This document shows, piece after piece, positions 1-4,769 of a stretch of DNA of 5,953 nucleotides. The notes under the pieces are model-generated. The model was not told where the DNA came from. It was given only the letters and a program-made list of their open reading frames with translations, and did no database searches. Where the stretch lies: contig DAOVVG010000157.1 of the NCBI GenBank assembly GCA_030632175.1, positions 1 to 5,953 on the forward strand. Reading direction: 5' to 3'. Positions within the stretch are counted from its first letter, which is position 1, and each line of letters starts with the position of its first letter. A program made the position numbers and the translations under genes. Origin of the DNA: Gammaproteobacteria bacterium (GTDB lineage Bacteria > Pseudomonadota > Gammaproteobacteria > UBA9214).

Positions 1-753
1 GTATTCCTTCAGCAGTGACACGGTGTCATATTCCGGATGCCCCTGAAAATAGACCACACGAAAACCATCCGGACTGACTGCAAGGTGAACGCCTGCCTCG
101 TTACTTTCCACCAGCACATGCAGACCCGCTTGCTGGAATTGCTCTGCGCTGATGTTGTTAAAGCGCGAATGCGGTACATCGAACTGCGTATTAACATCGT
201 TCACCAGCGGATGTGTCGGCCTGATCACCGTGTGCGGGTACACACCCCAGCACTTGGCCGGCAGTGCGCGACGCCTCTGTCCGTGCTGAAACTGCATCGC
301 CGCATGTGTCGCAAGACAGGAACACAGCACCGAGGTTACATTCTCCTGCGCCCAGTCGAATACCGCGCGCAGCGGTTCCCAGAAAGGCTCCTGTGAGAGA
401 TCGGGATGGGTAACATTTGCCCCGGTGATAATCAGCGCATCCAGCCCCTCGGAACAGATCTGTTCAAACGAATCATAGTAACGTTCGATGTGCGCAGCCG
501 CCTGCTCGCCACGCGGCAACTCCGCCAGCGTGAACGGGTGCAGGTAAAACTGGGCTATCGGGTTGCTCTCCCCCACCAGGCGAAAGAACTGCCGCTCGGT
601 GGCGGCCAGCGCCGCATCCGGCATCATGTTAAGCACACCGATGTGCAACTCGCGTATGGTCTGGTGCAGGGCACGACCCGGTTCGAGAATGGTCTGCCCC
701 TCATCGCGCAGGCGCTGAAAGGTCGGCAGGTCATTGTGGGCAACAATCGGCAT
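1..753 (-). CDS. metA: Homoserine O-acyltransferase MetA (3' part outside window)
   Basis: This is the N-terminal 251 residues of a MetA/HTS-family enzyme, which acylates L-homoserine with succinyl- or acetyl-CoA in the first committed step of methionine synthesis in the cytoplasm. The reading frame is open to the window edge. Aligned from memory to E. coli MetA (309 aa), all catalytic positions fall at a constant offset of +4: nucleophile Cys146 in CSCLATHAA (E. coli Cys142), and His239 and Glu241 in GHPEYD (His235, Glu237). The PHSR motif (194-197) is also kept. Two things differ from E. coli: the nucleophile is followed by Leu instead of Trp, and the acyl-specificity position (E. coli Gly111) is Thr115 in TGANVT. 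Acetyl versus succinyl use is therefore uncertain. The start ATG lies 5 bp after the stop of the upstream ATPase gene. Its ribosome-binding G-run (762-767) sits inside that gene's last glycine codons, which suggests translational coupling. Confidence 0.93.
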   Translation of the reverse strand, partial: MPIVAHNDLPTFQRLRDEGQTILEPGRALHQTIRELHIGVLNMMPDAALAATERQFFRLVGESNPIAQFYLHPFTLAELPRGEQAAAHIERYYDSFEQICSEGLDALIITGANVTHPDLSQEPFWEPLRAVFDWAQENVTSVLCSCLATHAAMQFQHGQRRRALPAKCWGVYPHTVIRPTHPLVNDVNTQFDVPHSRFNNISAEQFQQAGLHVLVESNEAGVHLAVSPDGFRVVYFQGHPEYDTVSLLKEY

Positions 754-758
754 GCGTG

Positions 759-1622
759 TTACCCCCCGGCTTCGTCCGCCTTGCGGACAATCGCACTTTC
801 CAGCAGCTCGAGAAAATCCTGCTCATCGCGCACCGCCGCCACCTCGTGCGAGGTCACGGTATAGCCATGCGGCCGGGCAATGGCCTCGTAGCGCGGCACG
901 CGTGAATGAAACAGACGCGGGAACACCCAGCTGCAGAAATCATCCGGATCGACCTGTGCTGCATACTCCAGCTCGCGCAGCGCCAGGTATTCCTGCAACT
1001 GCTCCGCAAGAAACTCGGGACGATAATATAGCGGCTTGGGACTGCTCTGCGCACGGCTGATCAGTGCTTCCTCCTCGGCCTTTTCAGTGACCCGGATGTA
1101 CAGAATCAGCGAGTGCTTCACCAGCAAATCAATCACCGACGACTCGTCCAGCTCGCACAGACTGCCACCGACGTCGTTGACGAAATTGTCGTAGCCGTAA
1201 ATATCGTGCGCCTTGTTGATAAACTCCGGCACATCGTGCATGGCCGCGATCTCTGCCTCGCGGTACAGCGCCTGGCGGCGGGTAAATTCATCCACCGGCA
1301 CGCCACCCACCTCCGGATTACCCAGCTTGCCAACAAAACTCAACACCGGTCCGAGGTCATGTACCTTGATATTGTTACGGATATGGATCCAGTCACGGCG
1401 CAACAAATCTCGCAGGAACGGGGTCTGCATGGCCTGCTGCTTGATCAGGTCCATAATCGGCTCGTCCAGGTAGCGAGTACCAATGCGGTAATCACCCGAG
1501 TAATGAAACCAGTTATGGCTGCGCAGCAGCATCGACAGGTGGGTCTTGCCCACGCCGGACATACCCAGCAGGGTCACGCTCTTGTTCTTCCAGGCACGGA
1601 ACTCGTCAACAGTAAACTTCAT
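759..1622 (-). CDS. P-loop ATPase with a shikimate-kinase-like layout, upstream of metA
   Basis: This is a 287-residue cytoplasmic protein. A Walker A motif, GMSGVGKT, is at residues 20-27. The rest reads like an enlarged shikimate-kinase-type fold: an acidic residue after strand 2 (SGDYRIG, Asp44), a region like F-R-x-x-E (FTRRQALYREAE, 113-124), then NDVGGSLCEL (149-158) where shikimate kinases have the GGG loop. A hydrophobic strand LILYIRV (172-178) follows, and then SPKPLY (194-199) with a helix ending R-x-L-x-Y (216-220), like the kinase lid and C-terminal helix. Shikimate kinases are about 170-190 aa, so this protein has a long insertion (about 50-110) and a roughly 65-residue C-terminal extension. 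The substrate is unknown, and a regulatory NTPase is equally possible. The ATG at 1622 is chosen because a GGAG lies 8 bp before it; further upstream the frame crosses repeat-like DNA. The gene is 5 bp from metA and very likely cotranscribed with it, so a role near methionine or amino-acid metabolism is an inference from context. Confidence 0.85.
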   Translation of the reverse strand: MKFTVDEFRAWKNKSVTLLGMSGVGKTHLSMLLRSHNWFHYSGDYRIGTRYLDEPIMDLIKQQAMQTPFLRDLLRRDWIHIRNNIKVHDLGPVLSFVGKLGNPEVGGVPVDEFTRRQALYREAEIAAMHDVPEFINKAHDIYGYDNFVNDVGGSLCELDESSVIDLLVKHSLILYIRVTEKAEEEALISRAQSSPKPLYYRPEFLAEQLQEYLALRELEYAAQVDPDDFCSWVFPRLFHSRVPRYEAIARPHGYTVTSHEVAAVRDEQDFLELLESAIVRKADEAGG

Positions 1623-1630
1623 GCAACTGA

Positions 1631-1634
1631 CTCC
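1631..1634 (-). promoter_or_regulatory. Ribosome-binding site GGAG for the P-loop ATPase gene
   Basis: On the minus strand GGAG occurs 8 bp before the ATG at 1622. It decides in favour of this start over an in-frame upstream start near 1718, which lacks such a site and would add 32 residues with no resemblance to the protein body. Confidence 0.7.
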
Positions 1635-1734
1635 AGGTACATAATAAAGGGAGAGTTTAACCGAAACGCTGCCCGACGACAGAGACCGGTTATCCAGACC
1701 CCATCGCGGACGATCCACAGGCTAAATATCACTA

Positions 1735-1770
1735 CCCCCTCTCCCTAAGGGAGAGGGCCAGGGAGAGGGG
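1735..1770. repeat. Intergenic C/G-rich inverted repeat with two alternative right arms
   Basis: CCCTCTCCC (1737-1745) pairs perfectly with GGGAGAGGG (1749-1757) across a TAA loop. A second copy, GGGAGAGGGG (1761-1770), can pair over 10 bp with 1736-1745 instead, so the two hairpins exclude each other. From memory, similar CCCTCTCCC-x3-GGGAGAGGG elements are dispersed in intergenic DNA of many Proteobacteria. There is no T-run after it on the minus strand, so it is not a classical terminator of the gene upstream. Confidence 0.75.
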
Positions 1771-1778
1771 ATAAAATA

Positions 1779-1849
1779 ATCGCGGACGTGGTCCGCTCCT
1801 ACAGGTTAAGCAGCTAACTGCCTTTGTAGGAGCGGATCTCGTCCGCGAT
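1779..1849. repeat. Pair of REP palindromes in opposite orientation
   Basis: The left arm (1779-1803) and right arm (1825-1849) are inverted copies of one 25-bp REP element, matching at 23 of 25 positions, around a 21-bp spacer. Each arm starts from a TGTAGGAGCGGA core, read towards the palindrome, and has its own small stem GCGGA/TCCGC around a 5-base loop. The spacer has its own GCAG-CTAA-CTGC hairpin (1809-1820). The GTAG tetranucleotide beside an imperfect palindrome is the signature of REP elements mobilised by RAYT (TnpA-REP) transposases. No such transposase lies in this window. The same REP type recurs at 4511-4763. The pair lies just after the DUF4202 stop codon and could act as an mRNA 3'-end stabiliser or a transcription attenuator. 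Confidence 0.85.
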
Positions 1850-1868
1850 AACCCGGCAAAAAAAAGAC

Positions 1869-2474
1869 CTACCCAACCGCCTTCCGGATCAACGGCACCA
1901 GCGACTCCGGCAGCGTAATACTCCCCGAGAGCGCAAACTGCTGCGCCGTCTCCGACATCTTGTTCCAGGTCTTGCGAATTATATCCAGCCACTTATCCTC
2001 ATCGTACTCAGGATGTTTGCCGACAAATTCCAGTATATGATGCTCGAGAAATACAAGGTCAGTAACATCTTCCAGCAACTGTGTATCCGGATTTTCCTTA
2101 ATCCGTAGCTTGGCCACTGCCTGTCTCACCCGGCCAATCACATCCTCACCATACCCCGCCTTCTCCAGCAGTTCGGCTGCGGTCTGCGCCTGGATCTTGT
2201 AGAGGTCCTTGCGCCACTGCAGGTAGCCGATGCGATCCATCGGGTAAGCATCACGCGGGGATTTCCAACGCTGTACATGCTGCGCGCGAATCGCCAGCCG
2301 CACCGCATCATCGGCCTCCGGTGCAAACCGTTGCAGCATATCGGACATACGGTGCGAATAAAGCAGCTCTTTCGGCCACTCCCGGCCATCTGCCGTTACC
2401 CGGTTGGGATCTTCACTGTTTGCGGCATCGATTAATGCTATTGCCTGCTCAAAAACTGACTGCTGTTCTGACAT
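1869..2474 (-). CDS. DUF4202 family protein
   Basis: This is a 201-residue, soluble, mostly helical protein without a signal peptide or membrane segment. It matches the DUF4202 pattern as I know it: ALIDAANSEDPN near residues 12-24, WPKELLYSHRM (33-43), AQHVQRW (64-70), YPMDRIGYLQWRKDL (77-91), LLEDVTDLVFLEHH (133-146) and IIRKTWNKMS (165-174). The length is normal for the family. The spaced His41, His66, Asp136 and His145/146 could form a metal site of the HD-hydrolase kind, but the canonical adjacent His-Asp pair is missing (His66 is followed by Val), so this is only a suggestion. The ATG is preceded by AAGG at 8 bp. The gene is 61 bp downstream of the SOR-like gene on the same strand and may share its transcript. 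Eight consecutive T residues follow the stop codon by 3 bases on the coding strand, with no hairpin before them. Biochemical function is not known. Confidence 0.9.
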   Translation of the reverse strand: MSEQQSVFEQAIALIDAANSEDPNRVTADGREWPKELLYSHRMSDMLQRFAPEADDAVRLAIRAQHVQRWKSPRDAYPMDRIGYLQWRKDLYKIQAQTAAELLEKAGYGEDVIGRVRQAVAKLRIKENPDTQLLEDVTDLVFLEHHILEFVGKHPEYDEDKWLDIIRKTWNKMSETAQQFALSGSITLPESLVPLIRKAVG

Positions 2475-2535
2475 AAGAGTTACCTTGCTTATAAATAGAA
2501 TTCATGAACCTAAAGAGGCGTTAACAGAATAATCG

Positions 2536-2952
2536 CTAATCTTTTTCCGGCACACCCTGCCAGAGCATTTGATAACCCAGCTCATAGGTCTCGTCACAAA
2601 ACTCCACCAGCTCCCCGAATTTCTCATTGAACACCTTGTCAGCATGTGACTTCTCGTGCTGCTCGAACGATTTCCAGAAGGTCACGATGGCCAACTCACC
2701 CTGCTTGATCTTGGCAACAGCCTCGTTACCTTCCGGGGCATCACCGACTGTACCTTCAGCAGAAACAAAACCGGAATACCTGTAGACCTGCCCTGCGATG
2801 AAACCGCCCTCGTCGTCACCATAGGTGTTTTTCACGACATTACACATCTCGCCAAGCACCAGCTCAACGTCCTCAACAGTGACCCCGTCCTTCAGATCCA
2901 CCACGTTGAACATCATCACACAGCCAAAGGGAATTTCAATAGGTTCAAACAT
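2536..2952 (-). CDS. Small dimeric alpha/beta-barrel protein resembling the N-terminal half of sulfur oxygenase reductase
   Basis: This is a 138-residue cytoplasmic protein without a signal peptide. The C-terminal part (TFWKSFEQHEKSH, 91-103, to YQMLWQG, 127-133) looks like an antibiotic-biosynthesis-monooxygenase-type ferredoxin-like fold. Compared from memory with Acidianus ambivalens sulfur oxygenase reductase (SOR), there are ordered matches: FNVVDLKD (15-22) to INMAELKN, Cys37 to the active-site Cys31, GGFIAGQ (49-55) to GFVGFQ, TFWKSFEQHEKSH to TFWKDWKDHEEMH, and QMLW (128-131) to QMIW. His99 and His103 then match iron ligands His86 and His90, and Glu136 may match Glu114. SOR is about 310 aa; this protein stops where the first SOR half ends and has about 8 extra residues between the histidines and QMLW. 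Sulfur oxygenase activity is not established, and an ABM-like or heme-degrading role is an alternative. The start has GGAG at 7 bp and a good -10 box upstream. It is probably cotranscribed with the DUF4202 gene. Confidence 0.85.
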   Translation of the reverse strand: MFEPIEIPFGCVMMFNVVDLKDGVTVEDVELVLGEMCNVVKNTYGDDEGGFIAGQVYRYSGFVSAEGTVGDAPEGNEAVAKIKQGELAIVTFWKSFEQHEKSHADKVFNEKFGELVEFCDETYELGYQMLWQGVPEKD

Positions 2953-2994
2953 GGTGTTTCTCCGTAATTGTCACAGCCCCGTATATTCGCACGA

Positions 2995-3000
2995 ATTATA
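2995..3000 (-). promoter_or_regulatory. Candidate -10 box (TATAAT) for the SOR-like gene
   Basis: The minus strand reads TATAAT exactly at 3000-2995, about 43 bp before the ATG at 2952. This would give a leader of roughly 35 nt that retains the GGAG site (2960-2963). The best -35 candidate, TTGGTA, lies 19 bp upstream and is weak, so the promoter may depend on an activator. Confidence 0.5.
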
Positions 3001-3031
3001 AACAATCGTAAGCCGGCATTACCAAAGTGTA

Positions 3032-3060
3032 TTGAAGCGCCCGCTAACCGCGCGTACCAT
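3032..3060 (+). promoter_or_regulatory. Weak candidate sigma-70 promoter for the DUF4845 gene
   Basis: TTGAAG (3032-3037) and TACCAT (3055-3060) are separated by 17 bp. Each matches four of six consensus positions. Transcription would begin near 3067, so the 14-bp tandem repeat would be in the 5' leader. Confidence 0.3.
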
Positions 3061-3090
3061 GCCGCCTGTAACCTTTGTTACCCTGCTGAT

Positions 3091-3118
3091 CCGGCCATAC
3101 CAAACCGGCCATACCAAA
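3091..3118 (+). repeat. 14-bp perfect tandem direct repeat in the DUF4845 leader
   Basis: CCGGCCATACCAAA occurs twice back to back (3091-3104 and 3105-3118), ending 15 bp before the start codon. A third, degenerate copy (12 of 14 positions) lies at 3013-3026, near the minus-strand promoter of the divergent gene. It may be a binding site for a regulator or simple slippage. Confidence 0.9.
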
Positions 3119-3119
3119 A

Positions 3120-3123
3120 AGGA
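3120..3123 (+). promoter_or_regulatory. Ribosome-binding site AGGA for the DUF4845 gene
   Basis: AGGA, within AAAAAGGA, is 10 bp before the ATG at 3134. It supports that start over an in-frame ATG at 3032, which would add 34 residues spanning the tandem repeat and no family-like sequence. Confidence 0.6.
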
Positions 3124-3133
3124 CACAGTTACT

Positions 3134-3502
3134 ATGCATAACAGCCAAAGAACACAGCGTGGCGCATCCGCCATCGGCATCATCATTATTCTGGCCATTA
3201 TCGGCGTCGGCGCCTACATCGGGTTTCAGTATATCCCGCTACTCATCGAGGCCGGCACCGTAGATTCCATCCTGAGTAACATCGAAAAGGCCAATGAAGA
3301 AAAACCCCTCACCAGCACGAACCAGATTCGTGGCATGATTGACAGGCAGCTGAACATAAATCAGATAGAAGAGCTGGCAGACAACTTCACAGTGACGAAG
3401 GATGAAGAGACATACACCGTTAATGTGAACTACGAAAGACAGCTGAACCTGATTTACGAAAAGAAGCTCATAGAAACAGACAAAACCCTCACATTGAACT
3501 AA
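3134..3502 (+). CDS. DUF4845 family membrane-anchored protein
   Basis: This is a 122-residue protein with one N-terminal membrane segment (about residues 13-33, IGIIIILAIIGVGAYIGF) preceded by the QRGAS sequence typical of DUF4845. A small periplasmic domain follows, in which IRGMIDRQLNINQIEEL (about 65-81) and TVTKDEETYTVNVNYERQL (about 86-104) match the family's alpha-beta pattern. The short cytoplasmic leader with QRG before a hydrophobic helix resembles a pilin-like N terminus, but no prepilin peptidase site is clear. Length is typical. In many gammaproteobacteria and betaproteobacteria, members of this family lie between lepB (signal peptidase I) and rnc (RNase III). Neither neighbour is present here, so this may be a second copy or a relocated gene. 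It appears monocistronic, with a candidate promoter and tandem repeat upstream and a hairpin downstream. Molecular function is unknown. Confidence 0.9.
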   Translation: MHNSQRTQRGASAIGIIIILAIIGVGAYIGFQYIPLLIEAGTVDSILSNIEKANEEKPLTSTNQIRGMIDRQLNINQIEELADNFTVTKDEETYTVNVNYERQLNLIYEKKLIETDKTLTLN

Positions 3503-3512
3503 GCGCACCCAA

Positions 3513-3542
3513 TGGCAGGTCCCGCGTCGCGGCGGCCTGCCA
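3513..3542. terminator. GC-rich hairpin between two convergent genes, possible bidirectional terminator
   Basis: TGGCAGG (3513-3519) pairs with CCTGCCA (3536-3542), and CCGC/GCGG pairs inside it (3522-3525 and 3529-3532). It lies 10 bp after the DUF4845 stop and 28 bp after the cytochrome stop on the opposite strand. Neither side has a T-run, so intrinsic termination would be weak and it may instead protect the mRNA 3' ends. A second small hairpin, ACGGG/CCCGT (3546-3561), adjoins it. Confidence 0.45.
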
Positions 3543-3570
3543 ATTACGGGACACCCCCCGTTAATGCCTG

Positions 3571-4362
3571 TCAGATTGCCTGAAGGTAGTCAATAATCTG
3601 ATTAATAACCCGCTGCCGATTGTCACCCGTGACCCCGGGATCAAGTGGCGGCATAGCGGTGTACTTGTTAATGGCTGACGGGTTATCGATCCAGTCATAC
3701 AGATCATCTCTGGACTTGCCCTTGATGACTTGCCGCACATCCATGCCGAACTTCCTGCCACCAAAACCACCAATATTATGGCAGCTGAGGCAGTTGTTTT
3801 TATACGCATCAAAACCCGCCTCTACCGAGGGTGGCGCACCCGGCGGCAGCAAGCTCTGCAGCATCTCGCCTGAAACCAGCTCCATGCTATACACCTGGTA
3901 GGGCCAGGCGTAGGAGTTTGATTGCTGCAGGTCCGGATCTTTCAGGTTGTCCCAAACCAGGTAGAATGGCGCCAGCGGCACATCACGTTCATTCTGATTC
4001 CTGTTGTCAATCATAAACGGCTGACCGTCTGCACGGGCAAAAGTCATATAGGCCCCACCTTGCCGCGCCTTTTGTGCGTCCACAATACTGAGGTAGCCAT
4101 CCAGCGCATGGAAATAAATGATGCCGTCAAACGTCTTCCATTGCTTTGGATACAGATATTGAAGTAACGCGTCCAGCGGTATTCCGGAATAGGTCACCGC
4201 ATTTGTTTTATCTTTGCCCGACTCATGCAATTCAATCACCCTGATATCAACCACCTCTGCAGCAAGATCCTTCCTGATCTGGTTGACGCTCAAACTCAAG
4301 GGTTCTGCATGCACCTGGGAACCCAGTAACACGAGAACAATTGCCAAATAGCGATACATCAT
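3571..4362 (-). CDS. Periplasmic c-type cytochrome with an N-terminal sulfite-oxidase-like (molybdopterin-binding-fold) domain
   Basis: This is a 263-residue secreted protein. The signal peptide is residues 1-19, with likely cleavage after VHA. Residues about 20-165 resemble the oxidoreductase molybdopterin-binding fold of sulfite oxidase and YedY: YSGIPLDALLQYL (58-70), then FHALDGYLSIV (84-94) and APFYLVWDN (131-139). The C-terminal 80 residues form a mono-heme cytochrome c domain with CLSCH (191-195) and a probable distal ligand Met237 in AMPPL. The heme cysteines are the only cysteines in the protein, so the usual molybdenum thiolate ligand is absent. The first domain therefore probably binds another partner or is structural. 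The protein probably carries electrons for a periplasmic dehydrogenase not seen here. GAGG precedes the first of two consecutive ATG codons by 5 bp (the second by 8), so either could be used. It stands alone on its strand and converges on the DUF4845 gene. Confidence 0.88.
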   Translation of the reverse strand: MMYRYLAIVLVLLGSQVHAEPLSLSVNQIRKDLAAEVVDIRVIELHESGKDKTNAVTYSGIPLDALLQYLYPKQWKTFDGIIYFHALDGYLSIVDAQKARQGGAYMTFARADGQPFMIDNRNQNERDVPLAPFYLVWDNLKDPDLQQSNSYAWPYQVYSMELVSGEMLQSLLPPGAPPSVEAGFDAYKNNCLSCHNIGGFGGRKFGMDVRQVIKGKSRDDLYDWIDNPSAINKYTAMPPLDPGVTGDNRQRVINQIIDYLQAI

Positions 4363-4510
4363 ACAAACCTCACTGTGTCAGAAGCTACACAAACAGGGAC
4401 CCGCCCCGAACCTCCCCAGGCTGTCGCAACCCCGCTGTCGTTATACTACAAACAGGCTTTATAGGGAAAAGTATTACGCCAAATCAGGAACACACCGGCC
4501 AGCGACACAA
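4363..4510 (-). promoter_or_regulatory. Upstream region of the cytochrome gene with a possible -10 box
   Basis: No reading frame with protein-like character is visible here. On the minus strand TATAAC (4445-4440) could be a -10 element, but no acceptable -35 box lies 16-18 bp upstream. That would leave a leader of about 70 nt rich in C and G. I see no riboswitch-like architecture and no tRNA or rRNA. Confidence 0.3.
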
Positions 4511-4728
4511 GCAGGAGCGGCTTGCAGCCGCGAACAACCCAACAGAGTGCCTAATTGCGTATGAATTACGCTCCTACCCTGTAGGAGCGGATCTCGTCCG
4601 CGATCAGGTTTCTAGATACAGCACATTGTAAGAGCGGCTTGCAGCCGCGAACAGCTCAACAGGGTGTCCAATCGCGCATGAATTGCGCTCCTACCCTGTA
4701 GGAGCGAATCTCGTCCGCGATCAGGTTT
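4511..4728. repeat. REP cluster: two tandem copies of a 117-bp unit, each with three REP palindromes
   Basis: Positions 4513-4611 and 4630-4728 align without gaps at an offset of exactly 117 bp with 10 differences in 99 bases. Each copy holds a forward REP (4511-4533; 4627-4650; stem GCGGCT/AGCCGC), a reverse REP (4554-4577; 4671-4694) and a forward REP (4580-4604; 4697-4721; stem GCGGA/TCCGC). The adjacent reverse and forward REPs also form a perfect 9-bp hairpin, CGCTCCTAC-CCT-GTAGGAGCG (4569-4589 and 4686-4706). In the reverse REP the stem is GCGTA/TACGC in copy 1 but GCGCA/TGCGC in copy 2, a compensatory change. These elements are of the RAYT-mobilised REP type and lie downstream of the GNAT gene. 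No transposase gene is nearby. Confidence 0.9.
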
Positions 4729-4740
4729 TAATGATTTATT

Positions 4741-4763
4741 TGCGCGGGCAATGCGCTCTTACA
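4741..4763 (-). repeat. Degenerate REP palindrome beside the GNAT stop codon
   Basis: On the minus strand this reads TGTAAGAGCGCATT and continues to a GCCCGCGCA end. It is similar to the REP at 4627-4650 but inverted relative to it. It begins 6 bp after the acetyltransferase stop codon, a common REP position, and could pair with the inner REPs to form a larger stem. Confidence 0.65.
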
Positions 4764-4769
4764 TAAGGA

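Noticed and set aside
37..864. Plus-strand open frames opposite metA
   Set aside because: They are antisense to conserved MetA catalytic motifs and have no family resemblance.
1641..1646. Minus-strand TATTAT as a -10 box for the P-loop ATPase gene
   Set aside because: Transcription would start at or inside the GGAG site and no -35 box fits, so it would give an unusable leader.
1703..1712. Possible further REP remnant (ATCGCGGACG)
   Set aside because: Only 10 bases match the REP end and the GTAG/GAGCG half is missing; it may be chance or too decayed to call.
1113..1748. Long plus-strand open frame opposite the ATPase gene
   Set aside because: It is the antisense shadow of a well-supported P-loop protein, has no convincing ribosome-binding site, and its translation has no recognisable domain.
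1858..1865. Run of eight A (eight T on the minus strand) after the DUF4202 stop as an intrinsic terminator
   Set aside because: No hairpin lies immediately before the T-run on the minus strand; the REP hairpin comes after it.
4341..4631. Plus-strand frame through the intergenic region before the REP cluster
   Set aside because: It runs through the REP palindromes and overlaps the cytochrome start; the composition is not protein-like.
4511..4763. CRISPR array
   Set aside because: The repeats are internally palindromic, alternate in orientation and have no regular unique spacers; there are two units only and no cas genes. REP elements explain them.
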